This document shows positions 16,431 to 26,390 of a DNA stretch of 64,000 bases, piece by piece (within the stretch, counting starts at the first letter, position 1; every line of letters begins with the position of its first letter). The notes under the pieces were generated by a model, which was not told the origin of the DNA, did no database searches, and saw only the letters and a program-made list of their open reading frames with translations. The translations under genes and the position numbers were made by a program. The stretch is from Roseimaritima sediminicola. Its GTDB lineage: Bacteria > Planctomycetota > Planctomycetia > Pirellulales > Pirellulaceae. Location of the stretch: NCBI RefSeq assembly GCF_009618275.1, contig NZ_WIAD01000017.1, positions 32,134 to 96,133 on the forward strand. Direction: 5' to 3'.

Positions 16431-16543
16431 TGTTGTCGCGGGGTTTCACCGAAAGATTCATGCCGACGTGCTTAGCCTCGGTTTCGGCATCAGATAATTG
16501 GGGCTATCAACCGGGATTATCGCCCCAACGGCTCAAGTAATGC

Positions 16544-16906
16544 TCACGGGGCGTTCAGCAACGTTTCGATCGTCTCGAGCAACACGTCCAGCTCGACGGG
16601 CTTGGTGTGGTAGTCGTTGCAACCGGCCTCGAGGGCTCGTTGGCGGTCGCCCTCCATGGCGTGGGCGGTCAGGGCGATGACGGGCACGTCGATACCCTGC
16701 TGGCGAAGCTGGCGAGTGGCGTCCCAGCCGTCCAGCTCGGGCATGTTCATATCCATCAGGATGACGTCCGGCGAATCGTCGCTGGCCAGCTGGATTCCTT
16801 GGCGGCCGCCGTCGGCGCTGATGACGTCGAAACCGCGTCGTTGCAGGCGTCGAGCGAGCACGTCGCGGTTGTCTTCGTTGTCGTCGATGATCAGTATTCT
16901 AGGCAT
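16544..16906 (-). CDS. Single-domain response regulator
   Basis: The product has 120 residues and is only a receiver domain. The acidic pocket is IIDDNEDN, the phospho-acceptor is Asp52 in ILMDMNMPELDG, with a Thr in ALTAH and a Lys in HTKP. There is no output domain, as in CheY-like or phosphorelay proteins. Its start overlaps the hybrid kinase stop (ATGCCTAG, 16899-16906), so it is co-translated with that kinase and is its obvious partner. Confidence 0.92.
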   Translation of the reverse strand: MPRILIIDDNEDNRDVLARRLQRRGFDVISADGGRQGIQLASDDSPDVILMDMNMPELDGWDATRQLRQQGIDVPVIALTAHAMEGDRQRALEAGCNDYHTKPVELDVLLETIETLLNAP

Positions 16907-19796
16907 GTCCGCTTCCTGATTCGCTTGATCCGGGCTGTGGCGAGCGCTCGGGCTGTGGCGTGGGCTCGGCATGTGGCGATGATGCTCTTTCCTGGTCGCT
17001 CTGGCAAGGCGTCGACGCCGCACCGGGCTGTGCGGTGCGGCCGGTCAACGTGTTCACCAGCCGACGCACCTCGTCCAGCACGCGGTTACGGCTCAGCGAA
17101 CCCTTCTCGATCACCCGTTCGACGCCCCCGGTCAGCCGCTGGTGCTCTTCGGGACTGAGGTCCTTGGACGTCAGCACGATTACCGGGATGTCTCGCCAGG
17201 GCGGATGTTGCTGGAGCGAGTGGAGGAAATCGAAGCCGTCCATCTCAGGCATCATCAGGTCCAGCAGGATGACCGAGGGAGGACGCAGACGCACGGCGTC
17301 CAGTCCATGCCGGCCGTGCTCCGCCTCGACCACCTCCCAGCCCTCGGCGGCCAACGTCTTGTTGAGCGCCCGCCGCGTGGCGTCGTCGTCGTCGACCACC
17401 AACACCGTGCCCTCCCCTTGCCCGATGTAACGCCGCAGCAGCTCTACCAGCTTGCTGCGGTCCAGCGGTTTGACCACGTACTCCGCCGCACCCAACATGT
17501 ATCCCAAATCCCGATCGTCGCGAATCGATTGCAGGATGACCGGCGTCTGACACAGTTGGGGATCGGACTTTAGGGCCGAAAGCACCGCCCAGCCATCGAC
17601 CTTGGGCATCATCAGGTCCAGCAAAATTAAATCCGGTCGATGCTGGCGAGCTCGTTGCAGGCCTTCTTCGCCGTCGGCGGCGGTCAGCGGCCGAATCCCT
17701 TCGGCGATCAACACCCGCGAAAGGATGTCCCGCACCGCCGCGTCGTCATCGATGACCAAAACCGTCTTGACCGCTGACGACGTGGTCTTTGCGTCGGTCG
17801 CAATCGAATCCGCTGCGGCGGTCGAATCGATGGCGGTGTCCGGCGTCGCATCCGCTGCATCGGCAGTAGGCGTCGCAGCATCGGAAGAGGTCGCAGCGGC
17901 GGAGGAAGTCGCGGCGGCGGAAGAGGTCGCAGCGGCGGCCGCTGCGTCCTGGGGAGCGTCTTCCGGTGAGCGCTGGGTCGGCGGAAGGTCGGGGATGTGG
18001 ACGGTGAAGGTCGTGCCCTGCTCCAGTACGCTGTCCACCTCGACGCGGCCGTTCATCAGTTCGGTAAAGCGGCGGATGATGGCCAGCCCCAGGCCGGTTC
18101 CGCCGTACTTGCGCGACGTCGACGCATCGGCTTGCATAAAGGGTTGGAACAATCGATCCATCTGCTCCGTCGTCATCCCGATGCCCGTATCGCGGACGCG
18201 GAAGACCAAACTGGATGTCGAGGCATCGCGGGCCAGTTGCAGGGTGATCGTGCCTTGTTCGGTAAACTTGCACGCGTTGGACAGCAGGTTGAACAGCACT
18301 TGGCGAAGTTTCGTGGCGTCGCCCCGAATGGTTTGAACGTCGGGATCCAGTTGTACTTGCAATCGATTCTGGTTCTTCTCGACCATCGGTTCGATGGTCG
18401 CGGTGACTTCCTCGACCAGTTTGCGGACGTCAAACGGTTCCAGGAACAATTCCATCTTGCCGGCTTCGATCTTCGACAGGTCCAGCAAACCGTTGACCAA
18501 TTCCAGAAGGTGTTTGCCGGCGCCGCGAATGCGTTTTAGGTCCGGAATGAAGTCGGGCTGGTTCAAGTCTTCGGCTTCTTCGCTGAGCAGTTCGCTGTAC
18601 ATGATGACGGCGTTCAGCGGCGTGCGCAGCTCATGACTCATGTTGGCCAGGAACTGGGTCTTGGATTCGTTGGCCGCTTCGGCGGCATCTTTGGCCATCT
18701 GCAATTCCTGCTGGGAACGCAGGCGGCCGGTGATATCGGTAAAGGTGACCACCGCACCGTCCACTTCATCGTCTTCCAGCAAAGGAAAGGAACTGTACTC
18801 GACCGGTACCGGTTTGCCATCGAGTCGCCAGAACACCTCGTCGTCCACGCGGCAGCCGTCACCGGTCGTGGTGGCACGGTAGATCGGGCAATCGTCCAGC
18901 GGATACGCTTCACCATCGGCTCGGGTGTGATGGACCAACTCGTGCATCGAACGGCCGAGGAAATCTTCGGGCTGGCCGCCCAGGACAATGGCCCCGGCAC
19001 GATTCATGAACGTACAGGTGCCCTGTTTGTCGATTCCATAGATCCCTTCGCCGGTCGATTCCAGCAGGCGTTCGTTGTAGCGCGCCAAAGCGATGATCTC
19101 GCGCGACTGTTTGTGGCGTTCGATTGCCGAACGCCGCTGCATCGACCAGAGTCGGCGGAGCAGAAAGTAGGTGCCCAGAACCAATCCGCAACCGACCATG
19201 GTCGAGGCCAACAACATCAATCGGGTCTGCCCCCACTGGCGTTCGCGACGGGCGATCCGGGCGGCCAGTTGTTCGTCTTCGGCGTCGCGAATCTCGCGGA
19301 TCAAAGCTCGGATCGCGGCCATTTCCTGTGTTTCCGCGTTCAGCAGCAGGACTTCCTGCACGCTGTCCGGCTGCGGGGCATCGCGAAACGATACGAACGT
19401 ACGCATCAGATCGATCTTTGGCTGGATCAGGTTGCTCAGCCGCGTGACCCGGGCTTGTTGCTGTGGGTTATCGACCGTCAGACTTTCCAGATCGGCGTGC
19501 CGAGCGAGGACTTTATCGATGGCGTCGTCGAACTGGGTGCGGTACACCGGATCGCTGGACAATAGGTATCCTCGGCCGGCCGATTCCGCTTCGCTGAGGT
19601 CCGCTAGGATGCCTTCGATGGTCGCCAGAACGGTACGCGTGTGCGATACCGCTTCGGCCGCGGCGGCGGCGTGACGCAGGTTGCGGTACGTGATCGCGGC
19701 GCTACCGAGTAGGACCAACAGCACCAACGCCAGCGCGGCCGGACCGAACCAGCGAAGCGTGCGAGACCGCCGAAGCGAAGGTTCATGGTGCGGCAT
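16899..19796 (-). CDS. CHASE3-type hybrid histidine kinase with two receiver domains
   Basis: The 965-residue product reads as: membrane helix 18-38; extracytoplasmic CHASE3-like helical sensor about 40-185; helix 193-214; PAS about 245-360; HisKA with the phospho-His388 in NMSHELRTP; HATPase with the N-box near NLLSNACKF and a GGTGLGLAI box; then an Ala/Ser/Thr linker (about 615-675) made of repeated AAATSS units; two REC domains (LVIDDDAA with Asp727 in ILLDLMMP, and LVVDDDDA with a second ILLDLMMP). It overlaps the transporter gene upstream by 14 bases and the regulator downstream by eight. The signal sensed is unknown. Confidence 0.92.
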   Translation of the reverse strand: MPHHEPSLRRSRTLRWFGPAALALVLLVLLGSAAITYRNLRHAAAAAEAVSHTRTVLATIEGILADLSEAESAGRGYLLSSDPVYRTQFDDAIDKVLARHADLESLTVDNPQQQARVTRLSNLIQPKIDLMRTFVSFRDAPQPDSVQEVLLLNAETQEMAAIRALIREIRDAEDEQLAARIARRERQWGQTRLMLLASTMVGCGLVLGTYFLLRRLWSMQRRSAIERHKQSREIIALARYNERLLESTGEGIYGIDKQGTCTFMNRAGAIVLGGQPEDFLGRSMHELVHHTRADGEAYPLDDCPIYRATTTGDGCRVDDEVFWRLDGKPVPVEYSSFPLLEDDEVDGAVVTFTDITGRLRSQQELQMAKDAAEAANESKTQFLANMSHELRTPLNAVIMYSELLSEEAEDLNQPDFIPDLKRIRGAGKHLLELVNGLLDLSKIEAGKMELFLEPFDVRKLVEEVTATIEPMVEKNQNRLQVQLDPDVQTIRGDATKLRQVLFNLLSNACKFTEQGTITLQLARDASTSSLVFRVRDTGIGMTTEQMDRLFQPFMQADASTSRKYGGTGLGLAIIRRFTELMNGRVEVDSVLEQGTTFTVHIPDLPPTQRSPEDAPQDAAAAAATSSAAATSSAAATSSDAATPTADAADATPDTAIDSTAAADSIATDAKTTSSAVKTVLVIDDDAAVRDILSRVLIAEGIRPLTAADGEEGLQRARQHRPDLILLDLMMPKVDGWAVLSALKSDPQLCQTPVILQSIRDDRDLGYMLGAAEYVVKPLDRSKLVELLRRYIGQGEGTVLVVDDDDATRRALNKTLAAEGWEVVEAEHGRHGLDAVRLRPPSVILLDLMMPEMDGFDFLHSLQQHPPWRDIPVIVLTSKDLSPEEHQRLTGGVERVIEKGSLSRNRVLDEVRRLVNTLTGRTAQPGAASTPCQSDQERASSPHAEPTPQPERSPQPGSSESGSGHA

Positions 19797-21804
19797 GGTC
19801 TTCCCGTAGACCTTGGATCTGGTGAGTCGTTTGCGTCAGCGATGTGGTCAGGTAGCTGGCACCGACCTCACGCACTTTGACCAGCAGGCTGTCGTAGTCT
19901 TTGACCTTGCCCAGGTACGCGACCATGATGTGCACCTCGGGACAGCGTTGATGGATTTCGCGGCACATGTATTTGACCTGCGGAAGGCCGCCAGGCGGCA
20001 GGACCGCCAACACGACCACCTGTGGTTGCCACTGGGCAATCTGGGTGAGCGCTTTGCTGGGCAGGATCCGAGTCGTGCACGAGCGGACCTCGTAATCCTG
20101 TTCCAGCAGCCGCTCCAGCATCGCCAACGCGACCTCTTCGGATTCGTGATGCACCGGGTAGCCATACACCCGCGGTCGAGGCGCGTCGGGTCGGCTTTCC
20201 GGATCCGCCGTCGACGCCGTGTCAGCCGTCTCTTCGCCTGCGGTCGTGCTGGACGGAGAGGTCGTGCTTGCGGGGGCGTCAACCGCGGTCGGCTGGACAG
20301 CCACGACCGAACTGGCCGATTGCAGATTGCCTGCGCCGGCTGGCGCCGCCGCCGGTCGGGGCGAAGCGGCCGTTTCGAATGCAGCGGGTTGGGACGAGTC
20401 GTTCGAGTTGCCTTCGGCCGCTTGCGGTTCGGCGGGCAGCTGGCGGATCGCCTCGCGAGTCGACTGCCAGATAAAGTGCTCTTCTTCCGAAGTGATGGAT
20501 TCTTTCGAGCGTTCCAGACGCGTCCACGCCAAGGCGGGCAGCAGAACTTCGTCGAAGGCTCGCGAGCGTCCAAAGGTGTCGACATAGCGCTGAAACACAC
20601 GGCCCGCTTCGGCCGCATCGCCCGCCAGCAGACGCTGGAAGAATTGCAGCCGGGCATCCAGCACCGGTTGCTCGGCCAACAGCACTTTCAAAGAACGCAG
20701 ATGTGGCAGGTGTTGTCCCATGACGACCAAACACACCGTCAGCGGCGTGGACAATAACAATCCGATCGGACCCCAGATCCACGCCCAGAACAGCGCCGCG
20801 ATCAGCAAGGCGATCGGAGTCAAGCCGGTGGTTTTTCCGAACAGGATCGGTTCGATGATGTTGGATGTGACCAGTTCCGAAGTCACAAAGAACACCAACA
20901 CCGCGATCGGCTGGCCCCAGCCGCTGGAGGTGGCAAAGCTGACCAACAAGGGAAACAGAACCGAAGCGGGGCTGCCGAGAAACGGAATAAATCGCAGGCA
21001 CAGCGTCAGAAAGCCCCAGAGAGGCGCGTAGGGCACGCCCAACAGGTACAGCCCCAGACCGAACCACAACCCGAACGCGGCGTTGACCAGCATCAGATTC
21101 AACAGGTACTTGCTGACCCGTTCGGCCGTGTCCCGCATCAGTCGCGTGGTTCCCGTCAGGGCGGCGTCGCCCATCAACGAGATCATGCGGTAGCGGACAT
21201 CCTCGCGGCGGAACAACAAAAACATGACCAGCACGACGACCAGGGCCGCCGTGGCCAGAGGTTCGACGATCGGCAGCAGGATATCGATCGCCGACGTGAA
21301 TGTGCTCTCTCGCTCGGCCGCAACAACGATCGGCGCAGGCGGGGTGGCCGGTGCGGGCGGTTCGACGCCGACTTCGTAAACTACCGGAAGCTCCGCCGGG
21401 TCCGCGTCGGCGTTCTCTGCCGAAGCGGCCGACGGCTCCTCTTCGGACAGCAGTTCGCGAAACATCTCCGACAGCCGTCCGTAGGTGGAGCCTTCGTCTA
21501 CCTTCAGCGCCGAGAGTTTCGCTTGGATCTCGTTTTTGTGATTGGGCAGCTCGGCCGCCAAGCTGGTGGCCTGTGAGACCAATGCCCAAATCGCCATGGC
21601 AATGATCGCAAAAGCCAATCCGGTGGCCAACAGCACCGCGGGCGTCCGGCTCAGGCGCCAGCCTTCCAAAACGTCCACCAGGGGCGTCAGGATGAAAGCC
21701 AACAGGACGCTAAGAGCCACCGGGATCAGTACCGGTTTGCCGAAGTACAGCAGCAGCATCACCATCAAGATCGTAGCCAGCGTGAAAAACACGCGAGCGA
21801 TCAT
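19783..21804 (-). CDS. AI-2E family transporter with extra C-terminal soluble domain
   Basis: The product has 673 residues from the ATG at 21802-21804; an in-frame TTG at 21826-21828 would add eight. The first 370 or so residues are the AI-2E/PerM-type permease with about eight helices and two N-terminal hairpins. A long disordered Ala/Ser/Pro/Thr linker follows, then a last domain of about 110 residues beginning near RVYGYPVHHESEEVA. It alternates hydrophobic strands and helices (QVVVLAVLPPGG, VHIMVAYLG), resembling a B12-binding-like or receiver fold without obvious catalytic residues. Overlap with the kinase gene suggests a shared signalling role. Confidence 0.82.
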   Translation of the reverse strand: MIARVFFTLATILMVMLLLYFGKPVLIPVALSVLLAFILTPLVDVLEGWRLSRTPAVLLATGLAFAIIAMAIWALVSQATSLAAELPNHKNEIQAKLSALKVDEGSTYGRLSEMFRELLSEEEPSAASAENADADPAELPVVYEVGVEPPAPATPPAPIVVAAERESTFTSAIDILLPIVEPLATAALVVVLVMFLLFRREDVRYRMISLMGDAALTGTTRLMRDTAERVSKYLLNLMLVNAAFGLWFGLGLYLLGVPYAPLWGFLTLCLRFIPFLGSPASVLFPLLVSFATSSGWGQPIAVLVFFVTSELVTSNIIEPILFGKTTGLTPIALLIAALFWAWIWGPIGLLLSTPLTVCLVVMGQHLPHLRSLKVLLAEQPVLDARLQFFQRLLAGDAAEAGRVFQRYVDTFGRSRAFDEVLLPALAWTRLERSKESITSEEEHFIWQSTREAIRQLPAEPQAAEGNSNDSSQPAAFETAASPRPAAAPAGAGNLQSASSVVAVQPTAVDAPASTTSPSSTTAGEETADTASTADPESRPDAPRPRVYGYPVHHESEEVALAMLERLLEQDYEVRSCTTRILPSKALTQIAQWQPQVVVLAVLPPGGLPQVKYMCREIHQRCPEVHIMVAYLGKVKDYDSLLVKVREVGASYLTTSLTQTTHQIQGLREDHAAP

Positions 21805-21981
21805 CGAGGTCGATTGGGGGCGGAGCAATTGCGAGGACTCGGCGAGAGAAGCCTAAACGACCATCAAAAACGGGACGCATGCCCAAGAACTGCGGACATG
21901 GTCCCGGTCAATACTGCGGGTAGCCGACGAAGCGGCCTGCTGGGTAACCGCACGAGCGGGCGGCAGGCCCGGTCAAACCGT

Positions 21982-22440
21982 CTAGGACCAGCGACGCTGC
22001 CAGAACGATTCCGGCGGTTGCGATCGTCCGGCCAAGGTCAAACCGATCGCCAGGCCCGCCAGCAGCCCCAGTCCAAAGGCGGCCCCGGCCGATTCCAGAG
22101 GATGCTTCGACAGCGTGTCGACCGATTGCTGGTAGCCTTGACGCGCCTGAGCGGACAACTGGTCGTACTGGGCACGGGCCTGTTCGCCGGCCGCGCCGAC
22201 CGCTTCGGAGGCCGATTGCGAGACGCGCTGCAGGGTCGAATCGTCGCCCTGGCAGCAATCGTCCAACATCGCTTCGATCTGCTCGCGACTTTGACCCGTC
22301 TTGCGCTGAATCAAACCGACCAATTGGTCCGCGTTGCCTTCGACCTGCTTCAGTTCATTGTCCGTGATCTGGCCGTGTTTCTTTTTGACTTCGCCGACGA
22401 TCTTGTTCCAGTTCCCACTCAATTGTTGTTTCGTGACCAT
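21982..22440 (-). CDS. CsbD-like protein with C-terminal glycine-zipper helix
   Basis: The product has 152 residues; AAAGGAAAG precedes the ATG. Residues 1-60 match the CsbD family (NWNKIVGEVKKKHGQITDNEL...GNADQLVGLIQ), small stress-associated proteins. A coiled middle rich in Gln/Ala follows, then a C-terminal helix GLGLLAGLAIGLTLAG of glycine-zipper type, which suggests membrane attachment as in ElaB/YqjD-like ribosome-associated proteins. It fits with the other stress-type genes at 26717 and 27421. Confidence 0.82.
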   Translation of the reverse strand: MVTKQQLSGNWNKIVGEVKKKHGQITDNELKQVEGNADQLVGLIQRKTGQSREQIEAMLDDCCQGDDSTLQRVSQSASEAVGAAGEQARAQYDQLSAQARQGYQQSVDTLSKHPLESAGAAFGLGLLAGLAIGLTLAGRSQPPESFWQRRWS

Positions 22441-22615
22441 GCTTGCTTTCCTTTCAGCGCCATAACTCGTTCTGTAATTCAACCTCTCAGCCAACCGGCT
22501 GCGGTCGACCTGCCGAGGAGATCTATGGAGCAAGTCGCGTGCCAAATTGCGGCGATCGGCCCGTGGGCGGGGGGCCTGCGGATCGGTCCGGTCCGCCGGC
22601 TTGCTGCGGCCCATA

Positions 22616-23662
22616 TTACAGCGTGGCCAGGTCGACGTTGGGGATGCCGCCGCCGTAGTAGGTCTTGTATTTGACCTTGCGTTCCAGGTCGCGGATGATC
22701 GCCTGGGTGAAATCCACGCCGGTGTGCTGTTGGCTGCTGCCCAGACCGCCGGGGCTGAACACATTGATTTCCATCAGCTTGTCGTCGACGATGTCCAGCC
22801 CCACCAGGAACATGCCGTCGCGGACCAGCTTGGGACGCACCATTTCCACCAACTCGAGCATCTGGTCGGTCACTTCGACCGCTTCGCTCCTGCCGCCGGA
22901 GTGCATGTTGCTGCGGGCGTCGCCCGTGGAATTGACCCGGCGAAAGGCGGCGTACTGGCCGTCCACTTCCAGGGCCCGCCCGTTCATGACGAACATCCGG
23001 ACGTCGCCGTTGACCGCCGCCGGCAGGTATTCCTGGGCGATGCAGTAGCCATCGCGAGTGACGGCTTCGATCATCTGGTTGATGTTGGCCTGCTCGTCTT
23101 CATTGATCAGGAAAACGCCTTGGCCGCCCGAACCCTGCAGCGGTTTGATCACGACCTTGTCGTGTTGTTCCTGGATAAAGGCTTTGATCTCTTGAGGGCT
23201 GCGGCTGATGCAGGTCCGGGGACGGACCTGTTCGGGAAAATGCTGGAAGTAGGTTTTGTTGAGGGCGTTGACCAAATTGTTCGGGTCATTCAAGACGATC
23301 ACGCCCCGGGCGGCGGCCAGTTGGCCAAACAGGATCCCACTGGTCTGGGCCCACACCCGGTCGGTGGCGTCTTCGGCCGGATCGTTGCGCAGCAGCAAGA
23401 CGTCCAGATCGTCGACGGTGACCTTGGTCCGAGGCTTGCTTTTGTCCTGGGCCGCGGCCAGGTATTCTTCCAGTGAATCGTACTGTTGATCGGCAGGCTC
23501 GCGGGCATGAGCGTGAATGGAACCCTCGGGTTCGTAGACGAAATCGCCCACGCCCATCAGATAGCTCTGATGTCCCATGTTGGTGGCGGCCATCGCCAGG
23601 CGCGTCGTGGTATAGACCGCCTGTTCGGTTTCCACCTGGTTGACAACAAATCCAATCTTCAT
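22616..23662 (-). CDS. ATP-grasp ligase, glutathione-synthetase-like
   Basis: The 348-residue product has an N-terminal preATP-grasp domain (MKIGFVVNQV) and an ATP-grasp domain with VVIKPLQGSGGQGVFL, the phosphate-clasping loop, and a C-terminal MEINVFSPGGL motif that binds Mg. It resembles glutathione synthetase (GshB), which joins an amino acid to a peptide carboxylate, but no gshA-type gene is near. The start overlaps the DUF1704 gene stop by ATGA. The trio with DUF1704 and an N-formylglutamate amidohydrolase-like protein is a recurrent cassette; the product is unknown. Confidence 0.88.
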   Translation of the reverse strand: MKIGFVVNQVETEQAVYTTTRLAMAATNMGHQSYLMGVGDFVYEPEGSIHAHAREPADQQYDSLEEYLAAAQDKSKPRTKVTVDDLDVLLLRNDPAEDATDRVWAQTSGILFGQLAAARGVIVLNDPNNLVNALNKTYFQHFPEQVRPRTCISRSPQEIKAFIQEQHDKVVIKPLQGSGGQGVFLINEDEQANINQMIEAVTRDGYCIAQEYLPAAVNGDVRMFVMNGRALEVDGQYAAFRRVNSTGDARSNMHSGGRSEAVEVTDQMLELVEMVRPKLVRDGMFLVGLDIVDDKLMEINVFSPGGLGSSQQHTGVDFTQAIIRDLERKVKYKTYYGGGIPNVDLATL

Positions 23663-25605
23663 GTTTGGTGCTCTAGTAATTCGGTAACAGAAAGGCCTCG
23701 GCAGGCTTCGAGTCGCTCGCGGGCGCCGGCTTGCTGCCAAAACCGTGGGAGGACCGCCGGTGCTTCGATAATCCCCCGACGCCGCAGCTCCTGGATATAG
23801 GGCAAGTGCGGCAAACCGATTTTGCCGACGTACAGGGGCTCGATATCGTGACCGCGAGCCAGATAGGCCAGCAGATCTCGCAGGCCGCGCAGGTAGATCA
23901 CATCCTTGGTTAGGCCCCCGCCACGGTAGGCTCGCAGGGTGGTCACGAACGATTTTCTCGCCCCCAGTCCGTGTTCCTCGTGCAGGCGGGCGAACGTGTC
24001 GGAGAACGCGGCGCCGTCGGTCATGCTGCGGGCGGCGATCACCCGCGCGGCCAATCCCCGCAACCGTCCCGCGGTCAGCCCGCCGGTCAGGTATTCGGCC
24101 AGGACTGCCAGTCCCTCTTGCAGTTCCTCGTACCGGGCCAAGCCGGCGTACAGCTGGCGGAAGGGTTGGTTGCGGCCGTTGAAGTACGTCAACAGATGAG
24201 TGCCGATCTCATGATGCAGCAGCGGGCCGATCCGGCGAGGCGAAAGCTTCAGCGTCTCGGCGACCAACAGTTTGCCTTGCGAAACCATGATGCCAGAGGC
24301 GATCTCGTTGCAGACTTCGACCGTCGCGTTAAAGCTGGGCATCTGGCGGTGGTAGTAATCGATCTCCTCGCGAGCCCGCTTGACGACGGCATCCAGCGAG
24401 AGAGACGCTGCATTGGCGGAGCGACCCCTTGGCATTTCGCGATTGGACGTGCCGGTGCCGGCAGCCGGGCGTTGCGAAGACCGGTCCAGCAGCTGTGCGG
24501 CCAACTGCACCAGGTCGTCCTCGGCGCCGCCGTACAGCTGCAGCGAAGAGTGCAGGAACTGCGACGTGTCCAGGTGCCGCAGGGCGGTCAGCTCGCAGTC
24601 CAGCTCGTCTTGCTTTTCCCAAAACAACTTTGCCAGCGTGGTGTCCTCGATGCGTTCGATCTCGATGTCGAACAGGCGCCGTTTCAACAGATTGATGCGG
24701 TAGGGCAGCGGGCGGTAACGCAGCAGGGGCATGCCGGCAAAGCCGCTGGCCTGAAACTCAGCCCAGGCTTCGTCGGAGTTGATCGGGGTAACCTGCAGCA
24801 GAAAATCAAACGACTGAGAAACCTCGCACAGCTGTTGGTCGACCAACCTCGCCGCTTTGACCAGCGCCGTCGGCCCCAGGGTGTGGTAGTGCATCGCGGT
24901 GGTTTTTCCGTCGCCACCGGTGAACTTGCTGATCGCGCGGCGGAGCGCCCAAGCCCACTGCCCCCGCAGCTCTTCCAGGACCACCGGATACAGCTCGCCG
25001 GTCTGGTTGTCGCGATAGAACGGCCGAACCGCGATACCCAGATGCACCACGCCGGCCAGCGCGGTGTCCTGGCAGGCAAGTGCCAGTGGAGGCAATTCCG
25101 GCGGCGTGATTCGGTCCGTCTGGCAGACCTCGACCGTGGCGGCCGCACCATCGACATCGATCTGACCGAGCGCATCGCAAAACGTCTCGAGCGTCCCCGG
25201 CATGCTGCTGGCTTCCCGGCAATGCACTTGAAAATCCGGGACGTCGCCGCCGCTCGCTTCCGCCGCCTGCTGCTGGGACCAGACTTCGACGATCAGGAAC
25301 GTTCCGAAATGTTCCCGCATGGTCGACGCGATCTGGCCACACAGTTGGCCGATGCCGCGTTGATGTTGCGGCTGACCGCTGGCGTGCAAGTAGGCCGCTT
25401 CACTGGTGACCAACTCGCGTGTTCCCGCATCGGACCGGGGTGGCTGGCGATACACGCAAAGAAAAGGCAACTGACGATCCATTCGCAGCCGGCCGCCGCC
25501 GGGCAGGTTGCGGCGCACACGACGATTCTTCGCCAGTCGCCCTTCGACGATGGTCGACAGCTGGGAAAAGTTGGCAGCTTCAGCAGAGGTGCTTGCGGCA
25601 CTCAC
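23659..25605 (-). CDS. DUF1704 (QEGLA-motif) putative metallopeptidase
   Basis: The product has 648 residues from a GTG at 25603-25605 preceded by GGAG, overlapping the upstream stop as GTGA. The C-terminal half is a DUF1704/KIAA0895-like domain: HHEIGTH (probable zinc site) and YEELQEGLAVLAEY, the 'flavohemoglobin expression-modulating QEGLA motif' of database annotations. The N-terminal half resembles no domain I recognise. It is coupled to neighbours on both sides, so it acts in the same pathway as the ATP-grasp ligase and amidohydrolase. Confidence 0.87.
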   Translation of the reverse strand: MSAASTSAEAANFSQLSTIVEGRLAKNRRVRRNLPGGGRLRMDRQLPFLCVYRQPPRSDAGTRELVTSEAAYLHASGQPQHQRGIGQLCGQIASTMREHFGTFLIVEVWSQQQAAEASGGDVPDFQVHCREASSMPGTLETFCDALGQIDVDGAAATVEVCQTDRITPPELPPLALACQDTALAGVVHLGIAVRPFYRDNQTGELYPVVLEELRGQWAWALRRAISKFTGGDGKTTAMHYHTLGPTALVKAARLVDQQLCEVSQSFDFLLQVTPINSDEAWAEFQASGFAGMPLLRYRPLPYRINLLKRRLFDIEIERIEDTTLAKLFWEKQDELDCELTALRHLDTSQFLHSSLQLYGGAEDDLVQLAAQLLDRSSQRPAAGTGTSNREMPRGRSANAASLSLDAVVKRAREEIDYYHRQMPSFNATVEVCNEIASGIMVSQGKLLVAETLKLSPRRIGPLLHHEIGTHLLTYFNGRNQPFRQLYAGLARYEELQEGLAVLAEYLTGGLTAGRLRGLAARVIAARSMTDGAAFSDTFARLHEEHGLGARKSFVTTLRAYRGGGLTKDVIYLRGLRDLLAYLARGHDIEPLYVGKIGLPHLPYIQELRRRGIIEAPAVLPRFWQQAGARERLEACRGLSVTELLEHQT

Positions 25606-26390
25606 AGGTTCTCCAGTTCCTCCCGCACGCCAGGGATGGTGGATTGCAGCACGTCGAAGATGGTTTCGATCTCGCTGGGGTCGGTCTGACCGGTCCATTC
25701 ATCCATGAATGTTTTTTTGAATTCGATCGCCAACGAACAGACTTGCCGCGGAAAGGTTTTGTGGATCCAGCGGCTGAAATGGCCGCCTTGGAAGCGAACA
25801 TTTTCTCGTACATCCAGCGTGCGGCCGTGGTACTCGTGCTGACGCAGGTCCTGGATGAACCGGTCCACGACCGGGGCCCAGTACTCTCGCTCCATCGTTC
25901 CGGTGCCCACATTGACATCGGGGTTCTCTAGCGGATTGGCGGCCGGCGCGTCGGCACCTTCGCGGCGGTGGTTGTAGGAGTGCAGGTCGTACACGACCAC
26001 GTGTCCGTACCGATCGAGCAACTCACGCAGCAGGGTCTCGACCGATGCGTAGAACTCGTCGTACTCCGACAACGACTTTTCGATCATCTCTTTGGTCGGC
26101 GGACGCCGCCACAGCTTTAGCCCCCAAGCGTCCTCGGGTTCGATATACACAGCTTCGTCGCGCGGCCGGTTCAAGTCGACTTCGAAACGGGACCGCAAGC
26201 CGACGATCTGAGTCTTGGCGACCTGAGTCAGTTCGCCGGTGTGCGGATCTTCTTCGCGAAGCCGTTCTTCTTCATCGATGGCCATCCGGTCTTCCAAGCG
26301 GGGACGCATGTCGTGTCCGTCGTGCACCGCCGCCGCCACGATCGGACCGGTACCCCGCTGGAAGATACAGTGAGGCATCAGCGTCATCAT
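25602..26390 (-). CDS. N-formylglutamate amidohydrolase family protein
   Basis: The product has 262 residues; GGAG precedes the paired ATGs at 26385-26390. It belongs to the FGase fold: an early AAVHDGHD segment, LRSRFEVDLNRPRDEA, a metal-type VVYDLHSYNHRR motif and a C-terminal SLAIEFKKTFMDEW. In histidine degradation FGase releases formate from N-formylglutamate, but no hut gene is present. The operon partners (DUF1704, ATP-grasp) point instead to hydrolysis of an amide in a small peptide-like compound. Confidence 0.85.
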   Translation of the reverse strand: MMTLMPHCIFQRGTGPIVAAAVHDGHDMRPRLEDRMAIDEEERLREEDPHTGELTQVAKTQIVGLRSRFEVDLNRPRDEAVYIEPEDAWGLKLWRRPPTKEMIEKSLSEYDEFYASVETLLRELLDRYGHVVVYDLHSYNHRREGADAPAANPLENPDVNVGTGTMEREYWAPVVDRFIQDLRQHEYHGRTLDVRENVRFQGGHFSRWIHKTFPRQVCSLAIEFKKTFMDEWTGQTDPSEIETIFDVLQSTIPGVREELENL

